In this document: in pieces, positions 1 to 9,354 of the stretch
Numbering within the stretch: the first letter of the stretch is position 1
How the letters are laid out: each line of letters starts with the position of its first letter
Assembly: GCF_024281235.1 (NCBI RefSeq)
Contig: NZ_JAHWXY010000005.1
Location: 62,001 to 126,000 of the forward strand
DNA: 64,000 nucleotides
Reading direction: 5' to 3'
Origin: Shinella daejeonensis
GTDB lineage: Bacteria > Pseudomonadota > Alphaproteobacteria > Rhizobiales > Rhizobiaceae
The notes under the pieces: generated by a model
Told to the model about the DNA's origin: nothing
The model's input: the letters and a program-made list of their open reading frames with translations, nothing else
Databases searched by the model: none
Program-made: the position numbers and the translations under genes

Positions 1-1
1 C

Positions 2-508
2 GACTACGAAACGGCCATCGGCATGTTCCGGGGCGCTCTCGATCCGAAGACGAAAACGTTTCGCGAGTTCCCCGACTGGGTCCGCCAGAACGCGGGCCTC
101 CACAACAAGCCGAAGATCGCCATGTATTGCACCGGCGGCATTCGTTGCGAGAAGGCGACCGCCTTCATGAAGGAACAGGGGTTCGAAGAGGTCTATCACC
201 TGAAGGGCGGCATCCTCAAATATCTTGAGGATATTCCGGCGGAAAACAGCCTGTGGGAAGGCGCCTGCTTCGTCTTCGACGAGCGTGTCTCGGTCGTGCA
301 CGGTCTTGCGGAAGGCGAGCACAGGCTTTGCCGCGCCTGCCGCCATCCCCTGAGCGCCGAGGAGGTGACGTCACCGCTTTTCGAAGCCGGCGTCTCCTGC
401 CCCCACTGTCACGGGGAGCGCGGCGAGGAGGACCGGCAGCGTTTTCGCGACCGGCAAAAGCAGATGGATCTGGCGCGCCGGCGCGGCGAACGCCACCTCG
501 GCAAATAG
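2..508 (+). CDS. trhO: tRNA uridine(34) hydroxylase TrhO, 3' part
   Basis: The reading frame is open from the window edge, so the 5' end lies outside; 168 codons are visible. The protein matches the rhodanese-type tRNA hydroxylase family (TrhO/YceA), which makes 5-hydroxyuridine at wobble position 34 using oxygen. Seen: the family block [14 protein letters not shown], the rhodanese active-site loop CTGGIRC whose first Cys is catalytic, the block [12 protein letters not shown], and a C-terminal Cys-rich tail (CRAC followed by CPHC) that looks metal-binding. The stop lies 17 nt from the stop of the convergent TRAP gene, with no hairpin terminator between them. Family assignment is firm. Confidence 0.9.
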   Translation, partial: DYETAIGMFRGALDPKTKTFREFPDWVRQNAGLHNKPKIAMYCTGGIRCEKATAFMKEQGFEEVYHLKGGILKYLEDIPAENSLWEGACFVFDERVSVVHGLAEGEHRLCRACRHPLSAEEVTSPLFEAGVSCPHCHGERGEEDRQRFRDRQKQMDLARRRGERHLGK

Positions 509-525
509 CCGCGGCAACGAGACCT

Positions 526-1524
526 TCAGAGCGCCTGGACGGTCTTGATCCGACCGGCGCCGACCGTTGGCGCGAATTCGTCCCAGACGCCCTGCGCGCC
601 GGCCTGCCATTCCTCGTAAGCCTCCGGCTTCAGAAGTTCACCGCCGTTTTCAAGCGCCAGAGCGACCGACGCCGCCTCGTCCTCGACGATCAGCTGATTG
701 AAATAGGTTGCCCCTTCCGCGGAAGCCTGCCGGAAAACCGCCTTTTCCTCCTCATCGAGCCCATTCCAGAAACCGGCAGCATAATAGACGACGCCGGAGG
801 CCCAGATGTGGTTCGTCTCCGTCATGAAGGGCACGACCTCGTAGAGCCTGAAGCCGGCGTAGGCCGATTTCGTCAGGTCCATCGCGTCCGCGACGCCGGT
901 CGACAACGCATTGTAGGTCTCGGTGATGGGGATGCCGACGGGCGTGCTGCCGAAGGCCCCCCACAGGCGGGTGTGAAGGGGGCTCTGGATAACGCGGATC
1001 TTCTTGCCCTGAAGCTGTTCGGGGCGGGAAACCGGCTCCTTGGTGAGAAGATGGCGTGCGCCGTAATTGATGAAACCGCCGGTGACGAACTGCTCGGCGG
1101 CAAGCTTCGCGGTCAGTTCCTCGCCGATGGTTCCCTCGACCGTCTTGCGGACGTGGCCGGCGTCGCGAAACAGGAAAGGCAGATCGAGGATCTGCAATTC
1201 CGGCACCCAGCCGGAAAGCGAGGACACCGTCGCCAGGCTTGCCTGGATCGATCCGAGGCGAACCCCTTCCGCGACTTCCTTTTCTCCGCCGAGCGCTCCG
1301 TTGCGAACGATATTGAAGCGGAAGCGTCCGGGTAGTCTTTCCTCGACAAGAGCGCCGATCTTCAGCCAGATCCTGGTTTCCGGCTTGTCATCGCCCAGAA
1401 GCGACGCGACGGTGAGCGTTCGCACGCGCGCATGCGCCGGACGGAGAAACGCCGGTGCCGACAGCACGGCGGCGGCCGAGCCCATTGCCTTCAGGACCGA
1501 GCGGCGATTTCCATTCATTCTCAT
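526..1524 (-). CDS. TRAP transporter solute-binding protein (DctP family)
   Basis: 332-residue periplasmic binding protein of the TRAP DctP family, which captures organic acids for a DctQM permease. The chosen ATG at 1524 is preceded by GGAGGG about 5 nt away; an in-frame extension to 1683 has no such site. The N-terminus carries RRSVLK followed by a hydrophobic stretch ending near AHA, so Tat export is likely. The block GKKIRVIQSP holds the Arg that normally pairs with the substrate carboxylate. No dctQ or dctM gene is adjacent; the only permease here is the fusion at 19205-21040, 18 kb away. It follows otsA on the same strand at 103 nt but is functionally unrelated. Substrate unknown. Confidence 0.85.
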   Translation of the reverse strand: MRMNGNRRSVLKAMGSAAAVLSAPAFLRPAHARVRTLTVASLLGDDKPETRIWLKIGALVEERLPGRFRFNIVRNGALGGEKEVAEGVRLGSIQASLATVSSLSGWVPELQILDLPFLFRDAGHVRKTVEGTIGEELTAKLAAEQFVTGGFINYGARHLLTKEPVSRPEQLQGKKIRVIQSPLHTRLWGAFGSTPVGIPITETYNALSTGVADAMDLTKSAYAGFRLYEVVPFMTETNHIWASGVVYYAAGFWNGLDEEEKAVFRQASAEGATYFNQLIVEDEAASVALALENGGELLKPEAYEEWQAGAQGVWDEFAPTVGAGRIKTVQAL

Positions 1525-1627
1525 CAAATCCCTCCTCCACAGCGGTTGCTGGCTACAGCATAAGGAGGGGGATTGCCAGAGCGGGACGGATATTGCCGCC
1601 GCGAGGCTCTTGCTTGCGTGACACTTT

Positions 1628-3040
1628 TCAGCCCGTGGGGCGATAGGGTCGCTCGGCGGCCACCGGCTTTGCAGAGCTGCCATTCAGGGCGGCAAGGAAG
1701 CTCTCGAGCCAGGCCCTGGCGTCCTGCCGGACGACATGTTCGAAAAGCGTGGCGTGGCGGCGGCGGCGCTCCTCCAGCGGCATGGTGAGCGCGATATGAA
1801 GCTGCCGCGCCATGTCGTCCGTATCGTAAGGGTTGACGATCAGCGCATCCTGCATCTCCTCCGCCGCGCCGGCAAATTTCGACAGCACCAGCACGCCCGG
1901 ATCTTCGGGATCCTGAGCCGCGACATATTCCTTGGCCACGAGATTCATGCCGTCCCGCAGCGGCGTGATGAAGCCGACATGGCTGCCGCGGAAAAGCGGC
2001 GCGAGCTTGCGCCGGGACACCGAGCGGTGGATGTAGCGGATCGGCGTCCAGTTGAAATCGGCAAAACGGCCGTTGATCGATCCCGACAGGGTCTCCAGTT
2101 CGGTTCGGATATCCGAATAGGCGTCGACTTCCTCGCGGGTGGGTGGCGCAATTTGCAGAAAGCTGACCGCCTTTTCCATTTCCGGATGCTGTTCGAGAAG
2201 CTGTCCGAAGGCCTTGAAACGCTCGGGCAGCCCCTTGGAATAGTCCAGCCTGTCCACCCCGATCACCTGACGACGGCCCAGCACGCGCTGACGGATAAGA
2301 TCGATCTCCACATCCTCGTCGGCCTCGCGCGCCATGGCCGCGAAACCCGCCGCGTCGATACCGATCGGAAAGCGGTCGATCAGCACCGTCCGCCCTTTGA
2401 ACCGGAAGCGGGTCTCGTCGACCTGATCGACCGGATTATGCTCGGCCAGATAGAGCTTCAGGTTCGCGGCATCGGTATGGCTCTGGAAGCCGACCACGTC
2501 GTAGTCGAGAAGGGCCTCCACCAGTTCCTCGTGATTGGGCGAGGCCGCAAGAAGATCGGGCGGCGGAAACGGAATATGGAGGAAGAAGCCGATCCGCTGG
2601 CGGCATCCGAGTTTGCGCAGGTAGCCGGCGAGCGGGATGAGATGATAGTCGTGGACCCAGATCAGATCGTCGTCTTCCAGAAACGGCAACAGCTGGCGCG
2701 CGAACGCCTCGTTGACGTGACTGTAGCTTGCGAAGAACGCCGGCCGATAGTCGACCAGATCGAGCCGGTAGTGAAAGAGCGGCCACAGCACGCTGTTGGC
2801 GTAGCCGAAATAGTAATCGGCCACATCCTCCGGCGAAAGCGGCGCGGCGACGCGCTTCACCTTGTCGATCATTTCGACCTGAGGCTCACCGCCCGTCACG
2901 CCGTCGGGCTCGCCGTTCCAGCCGAACCAGACGCCGCCCCGTTCCTTCAGGGCGTCCGCCAGTCCGACGGCAAGGCCGCCCGTCTGCGTCGTGGCGCGCA
3001 GATCGGCGACCCGATTGGAAACGATGACAAGCCGGTTCAT
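1628..3040 (-). CDS. otsA: Trehalose-6-phosphate synthase
   Basis: 470 residues, the usual length for OtsA, a GT20 glycosyltransferase that joins UDP-glucose and glucose-6-phosphate to give trehalose-6-phosphate in the cytoplasm. It opens with VSNRVADLR and TGGLAVGL, and holds VHDYHLIPL and DRLDYSKGLPERFKAF, the donor-site blocks of the family, plus LRDGMNLVAKEYVA near the C-terminus. The ATG at 3040 follows a GGGGGAGGG ribosome site. otsB lies upstream on the same strand with a 240-nt gap, long enough for a promoter of its own. Role: compatible solute for osmotic and desiccation stress. Confidence 0.96.
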   Translation of the reverse strand: MNRLVIVSNRVADLRATTQTGGLAVGLADALKERGGVWFGWNGEPDGVTGGEPQVEMIDKVKRVAAPLSPEDVADYYFGYANSVLWPLFHYRLDLVDYRPAFFASYSHVNEAFARQLLPFLEDDDLIWVHDYHLIPLAGYLRKLGCRQRIGFFLHIPFPPPDLLAASPNHEELVEALLDYDVVGFQSHTDAANLKLYLAEHNPVDQVDETRFRFKGRTVLIDRFPIGIDAAGFAAMAREADEDVEIDLIRQRVLGRRQVIGVDRLDYSKGLPERFKAFGQLLEQHPEMEKAVSFLQIAPPTREEVDAYSDIRTELETLSGSINGRFADFNWTPIRYIHRSVSRRKLAPLFRGSHVGFITPLRDGMNLVAKEYVAAQDPEDPGVLVLSKFAGAAEEMQDALIVNPYDTDDMARQLHIALTMPLEERRRRHATLFEHVVRQDARAWLESFLAALNGSSAKPVAAERPYRPTG

Positions 3041-3280
3041 GCGGACATCCCTCCCCCGAACGGGCCAACCGGATAGAAAGCCCGATCAATCGGCGTCCCT
3101 TCGAACTGTTCCGCTGCCGGGGACATTGCGCAGACCGCATTCTTTTTCATGAGCGGAGTGTTTTCCTCTTTTCAGAATTTCCATCAACAAGGCCGAACGC
3201 TCCCGCGCGGCGTTTGTTCCACCACGCAGGAGTTTATCGACCGGCATGTATCATGGCGCGGCGACCCGAAGGCTCCCCCC

Positions 3281-4033
3281 TCACTTCGCGAGCAGTCTTT
3301 CCAGCCAGACGGCAAGGGCGGCGGGATCGGCAAGACGGTGGCGCGCCCGCGTCTCGCCGGCGCCGATCTTGAGCGACAGCCCCCCTTGCGCGTTGACGAA
3401 GTCGAAGCCGTTCTCGTCGGTGACATCATCGCCGGCGAAAAACGGCCGGCGGCCCCGAAAAGGCGGCTCGGCCATGAACGCGGCAAGCGCGGACGCCTTG
3501 TCGCGGTCGCTGAGCTTCATCTCGACCACCTTCTTGCCGCAGACGAGATGGATACGGTTGTCCTCGCGGGCAAGCGCCTTTGCGAACCGCAGGCAATCCT
3601 CTTCCATCTCCGGTCGGCCGCGATAGTGCAAGGCCACCGATCCCGGCTTGACCTCGGCCAGCAGGCCGGGCGTCTTGCCGGCGAACGCGCTCACGGCTGC
3701 GCCGAGCCGCTGTTCGGCTTCGGTGTCGATAGCCACGCGGCGGATCTCTCCGTGAATGTCGCGGTGTTCAAGCCCATGCACGCCGGCAACGGGAAAGCGC
3801 AACGGCGTCAGCAGATGATCGAGCTGGGCAATGCTGCGCCCGGAGATTATGGCGAGAGCGCCCCCGGAGGCCTGTTGCAGCTTTTCCAGAAGCAGGAGCG
3901 TCCGGGACGGAACGGCCGCCTCCTCGGGATTGGAGACGATGGGCGCCAGCGTGCCGTCGAAATCGAGGAAGAAAGCAGTATCGTTCGGAACGGGATGATC
4001 GAGAGAGGAAAAGTCGGGTGAAGGCAAGGACAC
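3281..4033 (-). CDS. otsB: Trehalose-6-phosphate phosphatase
   Basis: 250-residue HAD-superfamily phosphatase that dephosphorylates trehalose-6-phosphate. Motif I FLDFDGTLAPI is near residue 23, motif II IISGRS near 64, and the C-terminal FAGDDVTDENGF gives the acidic motif IV. The start is a GTG at 4033; GGAGG lies about 15 nt upstream and GGAG sits almost on the codon, so the exact start is uncertain, though there is no in-frame ATG before motif I. It pairs with otsA downstream. The 240 nt between the two genes (3041-3280) hold no ORF or hairpin that I can support. Confidence 0.95.
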   Translation of the reverse strand: MSLPSPDFSSLDHPVPNDTAFFLDFDGTLAPIVSNPEEAAVPSRTLLLLEKLQQASGGALAIISGRSIAQLDHLLTPLRFPVAGVHGLEHRDIHGEIRRVAIDTEAEQRLGAAVSAFAGKTPGLLAEVKPGSVALHYRGRPEMEEDCLRFAKALAREDNRIHLVCGKKVVEMKLSDRDKASALAAFMAEPPFRGRRPFFAGDDVTDENGFDFVNAQGGLSLKIGAGETRARHRLADPAALAVWLERLLAK

Positions 4034-4104
4034 GCTCCGCAGTCTGTACCTCCGAAACGCTCACCACGCCCTGAAGTTCCCTCGCGCCGATAGCCGCCCC
4101 TAAA

Positions 4105-4139
4105 AAGACTTCGGCGGGGCTGTATTCGTCCCCGCCGAA
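4105..4139 (-). terminator. Rho-independent terminator of the sox operon
   Basis: Perfect 10-bp stem (TTCGGCGGGG with CCCCGCCGAA, 4110-4139) around a 10-nt loop. Read on the minus strand it is followed by GTCTTTTTA, so the polarity fits termination after soxG, 32 nt downstream of its stop, and separates sox from otsB. Confidence 0.85.
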
Positions 4140-4171
4140 ACCGTCATGACAATGGCGAGCAGCCGCGCCGA

Positions 4172-4714
4172 TCAGAGATCGGCGTCGTCTGCGCCCTCCA
4201 CCAGAAGGTCGAAGGCATAGGGAGCAAAGCTCCGCCAGCATTCCACGCGATAATCATCCTCCCCGGTCCGGAAGAGTACGACTTCCGCCTTGCCGAGAAC
4301 GGTGCGCGCCGCGGCGCCTGCCGGCAAACGGGTCAGGTCGAGCGGGCAGCCGACGGCAATCGCCGTCGCAGCTCCTGGCCCCGAAACGAGGATCGCCACG
4401 TTGCGGTGAGAAACATCGACCGCCGAATGCATGGCCGGGACAGCAGCGGCCAGCGCCATGAGGTCTGCGCCCGTTTCATCGATCAGCAGCCATTCATCCG
4501 GACCGATCCAGAGCCCGTGGCGACCACCGGCGGATGCGGCACCCTTCGGCCGGACCGGCAAATCCAGACCGAAAGCGGCCGAAAGCGCCGGAACGGCGTC
4601 CGCTCCCGCACGAAGCGAAAGCCGCGTTGCAGGAGCCGCCATGGAAATGCGGGCGGCGGCGGATCCGCCCTGACGGCCGGCAAGCGGCGGGCGGCGAAGG
4701 GTCTGATCAGCCAT
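4172..4714 (-). CDS. soxG: Sarcosine oxidase gamma subunit
   Basis: 180 residues; the small gamma subunit of heterotetrameric sarcosine oxidase, which oxidises sarcosine to glycine with transfer of the methyl carbon to tetrahydrofolate. The start ATG at 4714 overlaps the end of soxA by 8 bp; a longer in-frame start at 4822 would lie deep inside soxA and is rejected. The family block GLWIGPDEWLLI and the His-Arg-Asn segment DVSHRNVAILVSG are visible. It is the last gene of the operon, just before the terminator. The folate genes often found after soxG (purU, folD) are absent. Confidence 0.9.
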   Translation of the reverse strand: MADQTLRRPPLAGRQGGSAAARISMAAPATRLSLRAGADAVPALSAAFGLDLPVRPKGAASAGGRHGLWIGPDEWLLIDETGADLMALAAAVPAMHSAVDVSHRNVAILVSGPGAATAIAVGCPLDLTRLPAGAAARTVLGKAEVVLFRTGEDDYRVECWRSFAPYAFDLLVEGADDADL

Positions 4715-7700
4715 TGAGGCGCTCTCCATTCTTGTCGATGAACACCATGTCGCTGACCTCCACCGCGATGGTCCGGTCGGCGGTCGGCGCATATAGCGTC
4801 TGGCCCATGCGCGCCTGTCCACCGGCGATAAGCGCCATGGCGATGGAGCGGCCGCAGTTTTCCGACCAGTAGGACGAGGTCACATGCCCGAGCATCGTCA
4901 TGGGTTTCGGCTCGTTCGGATCGGCGACGATCTGAGTGCCTTCCTCCAGCACCACGCCCGGATCCTTCGTCACCAGGCCGACGAGCTGCTTGCGCCCTTC
5001 TTTCACGAGATCCGGGCGCTTCAGGCCGCGAATGCCCACGAAATCCGCCTTCTTCTTCGAGACCGCCCAGGCCAGGCCGGCATCATAGGGGGTGACCGTA
5101 CCGTCGGTGTCCTGCCCGACGATGATATAGCCCTTTTCCGCACGCAGCACATGCATGGTCTCGGTGCCATAGGCGCAAGCGCCGAGCGGCTCGGCCCGCG
5201 CCCAGACGGCTTCCCAGACCGCCTGTCCGTAATCGGCCGGTACGTTGATCTCATACCCAAGCTCGCCGGTGAACGACATGCGGAACAGCCGGGCGGGCAC
5301 CCCGCAGACCGTCCCCTCCCGCACGCTCATATGCGGAAACGCTTCGTTCGAAATGTCGATCCCCTCGACGAGCGGCTCGATGATCTCGCGCGCCTTCGGC
5401 CCCTGAACGGCGATGACCGCCCATTGCTCGGTGGTCGATGTCAGCCAGACCCGCAGATGCGGGAATTCCGTCTGGAGATAGTCTTCCATATGGTTCATGA
5501 CACGCGGCGCGCCGCCGGTCGTCGTGGTCACATGGAAGCGGTCCTCGGCGATGCGGCCGACGACGCCGTCGTCATAGACGTAGCCGTCCTCGCGCAGCAT
5601 GATGCCATAGCGGCAACGGCCGGGCTTCAGCGTATCCCAGGCGTTCGTATACATGAGATTGAGGAATTCGGCCGCATCCGGACCGACCACCTCGATCTTG
5701 CCGAGCGTCGAGGCGTCGAAGACGCCTGCGGCATTGCGCACGGTGCGGCATTCGCGGTTGACCGCATCCTGCATGGTCTCGCCGGACCGGGGATAATACC
5801 AGGCGCGCTTCCAGTTGCCGACGTCCTCGAAGAGCGCACCCTGCGCCACTTCCCACTCATGCATCGGCGTCTTGCGCGCCGGGTCGAAGAGATCGCCGCG
5901 CGAATGGCTGATCAGCGTACCGAAGGTCACCGGCGTATAGGGCGAACGGAACGTGGTGAGTCCGATCTTCGGGATTTCCCGGTTCAGCACCTCCGAGGCG
6001 ATGGCAAGGCCGTGGATGTTGGACAATTTGCCCTGGTCGGTCGCCATGCCGTTGGTGGTGAAACGCTTGATATGCTCGATCGAATGCATGCCCTCGCGCA
6101 CGGCAAGGCGGATGTCCTTGGCGCAGACGTCGTTCTGGAAATCGACGAATGCCTTGACCGTTGTGTCGGCCCCTGCACCTTCGCCCGCACCGGCCATGCC
6201 GCCGGTCCATTCGAAGGCGTTCTCGCCGCGAAGCTCGACCTTGTCGCCGCCGTCGTAACCGGTGGCCCGCGCCATCAGTTCGCCGGCTGCAAGGCCTTCC
6301 TCGATGCTCGCCTGCAAGGCGTCGGTGCCGTTGCACGAGCCGACGGAAAGGCAATCCTGCGCATAGGCGCCCGGCAGGAAGCGGCCGCTTTCCGCATCAT
6401 AGGCCACCTTGCCGCGGGATTGCGAAAACAGGTGGACGGACGGCGTCCAGCCGGCCGACATCAACAGGGCGTCGATCGCGATGGAGCGTCCCGAACCGCC
6501 GCCGTTGCGGGCAACCTTCATGGAGGAAACGCGACGGTGGCCCTTGGTGTCGACGACCGAATGGCCCGCCAGCACCTCGATGCCGAGCTTGCGGGCTTCC
6601 GCCACAACCGCCTCGCCCGGCTTTTCCCGGTTGTCGACGATAGCCGCGATGGCGACGCCCGCCCGCTTGAGATCGAAGGCCGCCTCATAGGCCGAATCGC
6701 TTGCCGTATAGACACCGATCCTGCGGCCGACAGCCACCCCGAAATGGTTGAGATAGGTGCGCGCGGCGGAGGCGAGCATGATGCCGGGCCGGTCGTTGTT
6801 GGCGAAGACCATGTGGCGCTCGATGGAGCCGGTCGCCAGAATAACGCGCCTGGCGCGCACCTGCCACAGCCGTTCGCGCGGCAGCTTCCTCTCCGGCCGC
6901 GCAAGGTGATCGGTCACCCGTTCGACGAGGCCGACGAAATTGTGGTTATAATAGCCAAACGCCGTCGTGCGGGAAAGAACGGTGACATTCTCCATGGCGG
7001 CAAGCCGCGCCGTCGTGGCCTGGGCCCATTCGTAGCCCGGCTGACCGTCGATGGTGACGGAACCGTCGAAATGCAGCGCGCCGCCCGCTTCGGGTTGCTC
7101 GTCGCAGAGGATGACGCGCGCACCCGTTCCGGCGGCGGCAAGAGCCGCGGAAAGGCCGGCGACCCCCGCCCCCACCACCAGCACGTCGCAAAAGGCGAAA
7201 CGGCCGGCGTAACGATCGGGATCGGCTTCCGTCGGCGCGACCCCGAGACCGGCCGCATGGCGGATGACGGGCTCATAGAGCTTGTCCCAGGCGGCCTTCG
7301 GCCACATGAAGGTCTTGTAATAAAAGCCGGCGGCGAAAAGGGGCGAGAGAAGATTGTTGACGCCACCCACGTCGAAAGCCAGCGACGGCCAGCGGTTCTG
7401 CGAGGAGACGATCATGCCGTCGAAAACTTCCTGCACGGTGGCGCGCACGTTCGGCTGCCGGCGGGCCTTGTCGCGGGCGACATCGATCAGGGCGTTCGGC
7501 TCTTCCGCACCGGCGGAAAGAATGCCGCGCGGACGGTGGTATTTGAACGACCGTCCGACGAGATGCACGCCGTTGGCGATGAGCGCGGAAGCGACGGTAT
7601 CGCCTTCCAGAGCTTCATAGCTCCTTCCGTCGAAGGTAAAGCGCGCCGTTCTGGCGGGTGTCAGGCGACCCTGACCGGCAATGCGATTGGCGCCGCTCAT
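4707..7700 (-). CDS. soxA: Sarcosine oxidase alpha subunit
   Basis: 997 residues, full length for the alpha subunit. The N-terminal part is a 2Fe-2S-like fold domain without the cluster cysteines (FTFDGRSYEALEGDTVASAL), followed by a dinucleotide-binding domain with VLVVGAGVAGLSAALAAA near residue 175, which binds NAD, and a C-terminal aminomethyltransferase (GcvT-like) domain from about residue 600 that binds folate (MSFTGELGYEINVPADYG). Its ATG overlaps the soxD stop in an ATGA. It carries the folate-channel end of the reaction while soxB holds the sarcosine site. Confidence 0.97.
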   Translation of the reverse strand: MSGANRIAGQGRLTPARTARFTFDGRSYEALEGDTVASALIANGVHLVGRSFKYHRPRGILSAGAEEPNALIDVARDKARRQPNVRATVQEVFDGMIVSSQNRWPSLAFDVGGVNNLLSPLFAAGFYYKTFMWPKAAWDKLYEPVIRHAAGLGVAPTEADPDRYAGRFAFCDVLVVGAGVAGLSAALAAAGTGARVILCDEQPEAGGALHFDGSVTIDGQPGYEWAQATTARLAAMENVTVLSRTTAFGYYNHNFVGLVERVTDHLARPERKLPRERLWQVRARRVILATGSIERHMVFANNDRPGIMLASAARTYLNHFGVAVGRRIGVYTASDSAYEAAFDLKRAGVAIAAIVDNREKPGEAVVAEARKLGIEVLAGHSVVDTKGHRRVSSMKVARNGGGSGRSIAIDALLMSAGWTPSVHLFSQSRGKVAYDAESGRFLPGAYAQDCLSVGSCNGTDALQASIEEGLAAGELMARATGYDGGDKVELRGENAFEWTGGMAGAGEGAGADTTVKAFVDFQNDVCAKDIRLAVREGMHSIEHIKRFTTNGMATDQGKLSNIHGLAIASEVLNREIPKIGLTTFRSPYTPVTFGTLISHSRGDLFDPARKTPMHEWEVAQGALFEDVGNWKRAWYYPRSGETMQDAVNRECRTVRNAAGVFDASTLGKIEVVGPDAAEFLNLMYTNAWDTLKPGRCRYGIMLREDGYVYDDGVVGRIAEDRFHVTTTTGGAPRVMNHMEDYLQTEFPHLRVWLTSTTEQWAVIAVQGPKAREIIEPLVEGIDISNEAFPHMSVREGTVCGVPARLFRMSFTGELGYEINVPADYGQAVWEAVWARAEPLGACAYGTETMHVLRAEKGYIIVGQDTDGTVTPYDAGLAWAVSKKKADFVGIRGLKRPDLVKEGRKQLVGLVTKDPGVVLEEGTQIVADPNEPKPMTMLGHVTSSYWSENCGRSIAMALIAGGQARMGQTLYAPTADRTIAVEVSDMVFIDKNGERLNG

Positions 7701-8053
7701 TTCGCGGTTCCTTCCGTGGTTTCATCGATCTGGGCTGGCGGTTCGGCCAACTGCGCGCTGGCGGGGCTCGCGCCGGATAGCGCCGGTTTCGGTTCGCCGG
7801 TCTTGTAGCTCGCGAGGAACCGGTCGCTCACGGTGTCGCGAGCGGCGTTGAAGAAGCGGCCGCAACCATGGATATGGCGCCAGCGTTCGTAAATCACGCC
7901 CTTCGGGTTGTCGCGCAGGAAGAAGAATTCCTCGAATTCCTCGTCGCTGATATCCGCCATATTGGTGGGGCGGACGATATGCGCATCGCCGCCGTGGCGG
8001 AACTCCAGTTCGGAGCGGTCTTCCTCGCAATAGGGGCAATAGATGAGAAGCAT
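7697..8053 (-). CDS. soxD: Sarcosine oxidase delta subunit
   Basis: 118 residues. The ATG at 8053 has AGGAGAG about 6 nt upstream; the much longer open frame above it has no support. Zinc ligands known for the delta subunit are recognisable as Cys6 and Cys9 (YCPYC) and His60 and Cys64 (RHIHGCGRFF). The first 90 residues match the family; the last 25 to 30 are a Pro/Ala/Glu-rich tail beyond the usual length. The stop overlaps soxA by 4 bp, which suggests translational coupling. Confidence 0.95.
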   Translation of the reverse strand: MLLIYCPYCEEDRSELEFRHGGDAHIVRPTNMADISDEEFEEFFFLRDNPKGVIYERWRHIHGCGRFFNAARDTVSDRFLASYKTGEPKPALSGASPASAQLAEPPAQIDETTEGTAK

Positions 8054-8100
8054 CGGATCTCTCCTGTCCCGCCCGGCTGCCGGCGGCGGGAATGAACGGG

Positions 8101-9354
8101 TTAGTGCGCCACCGCCGCAGCGGCGGCCTCGTCGATCAGGCGACCGGTGCGGAAACGGTCGAGCGTCAGCCCTGCCGCCAGCCTGTGCGGTTCGCCCTTG
8201 GCGATCAGATGGGCGAGAAGATGCGCCGATCCCGGCGTCGCCTTGAAACCGCCGGTGCCCCAGCCGCAGTTGACGAAGAGATTCTTCACCGGCGTCACGC
8301 CCTGGATCGCCGAGCGATCCGGGGTATTGTCCGTGATGCCGCCCCATTGCCGCATCATCTTCACCCTGCGGAACATCGGGAAAAGCTCGCAGATGGCGTC
8401 GAGCGTATGGGTGACGATCTGCAAGCCGCCGTTTTGCGAATAGGAGTTGTACTGGTCGGTGCCCGCACCGATGACCAGCTCGCCCTTGTCCGACTGCGAG
8501 ATATAGGCATGCACCGAATTGGACATGACCACGCAGGGGAAGATCGGCTTCATCGGTTCGGAGACGAGCGCCTGAAGCGGCGTGGAATGCAGCGGCATCC
8601 GTACGTCCGCCATCGCCATGATGACCGAGTTGTGGCCGGAGGCGGAGACGGCGATCTTCTTCGCGCCGATGAAGCCCTTGGTCGTCTCGACGCCGGAAAC
8701 CGAGCCGTCCGGCCCGCGGCGGATGCCCTTGACCTCGCAGTTCTGGATGACATGAACGCCACGGTCGGAGGCCGCGCGGGCATAGCCCCAGGCCACCGCG
8801 TCGTGCCGCGCCGTGCCGCCGCGTCGCTGCAACGTCGCACCGTTGATCGGATAACGGGCGGTCGCCGCGATATCGAGCGGCGGGCAATAGGCCTTGGCCT
8901 GCTCGGGCGTCAGCCATTCGTTGTCGATGCCGTGCAGGCGGTTGGCGTGAATGTGCCGCTGGAAGGACTGCTTGTCGTTGATATTGTGCGAAAGCATCAT
9001 CACGCCGCGCGGCGAATACATGACATTGTAGTTGAGATCCTGCGACAGCCCTTCCCAGAGCTTCAGCGAGTGCTCGTAGATGTTCATGCTCTCGTCATAG
9101 AGATAGTTCGAGCGGATGATGGTCGTGTTGCGGCCGGTATTGCCGCCGCCGAGCCAGCCCTTCTCGATCACCGCGACATTGGTGATCCCGTGTTCCTTGG
9201 CGAGATAATAGGCCGCGCCCAGGCCGTGCCCGCCGCCGCCGACGATGATGACATCGTATTCCTTGCGGGGTTCGGGAGAGGTCCATTGCGCCTCCCATCC
9301 CTTATGGCCGCGCATCGCCTCGCGTGCGACGGCGAAAATCGAATATTTGCGCAT
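8101..9354 (-). CDS. soxB: Sarcosine oxidase beta subunit
   Basis: 417 residues; DAO-family flavoprotein that oxidises sarcosine and carries FAD and covalent FMN. The Rossmann motif VGGGGHGLGAAYYLA lies at about residues 38-52, and GGNTGRNTTIIRSNY follows, the segment of the beta subunit around the flavin site. WGGITDNTPDRSAI and GWGTGGFKATPGS near the C-terminus are also typical. First gene of soxBDAG; the ATG at 9354 faces 335 nt of non-coding DNA shared with rpsU, which should contain the operon promoter. Confidence 0.97.
   Translation of the reverse strand: MRKYSIFAVAREAMRGHKGWEAQWTSPEPRKEYDVIIVGGGGHGLGAAYYLAKEHGITNVAVIEKGWLGGGNTGRNTTIIRSNYLYDESMNIYEHSLKLWEGLSQDLNYNVMYSPRGVMMLSHNINDKQSFQRHIHANRLHGIDNEWLTPEQAKAYCPPLDIAATARYPINGATLQRRGGTARHDAVAWGYARAASDRGVHVIQNCEVKGIRRGPDGSVSGVETTKGFIGAKKIAVSASGHNSVIMAMADVRMPLHSTPLQALVSEPMKPIFPCVVMSNSVHAYISQSDKGELVIGAGTDQYNSYSQNGGLQIVTHTLDAICELFPMFRRVKMMRQWGGITDNTPDRSAIQGVTPVKNLFVNCGWGTGGFKATPGSAHLLAHLIAKGEPHRLAAGLTLDRFRTGRLIDEAAAAAVAH

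Noticed and set aside
4884-7808. 974-codon open frame on the plus strand opposite soxA
   Set aside because: It is a product of high GC third positions in soxA; the translated product is Arg/Asp/Gly-rich without any domain, while soxA is a clear family member.
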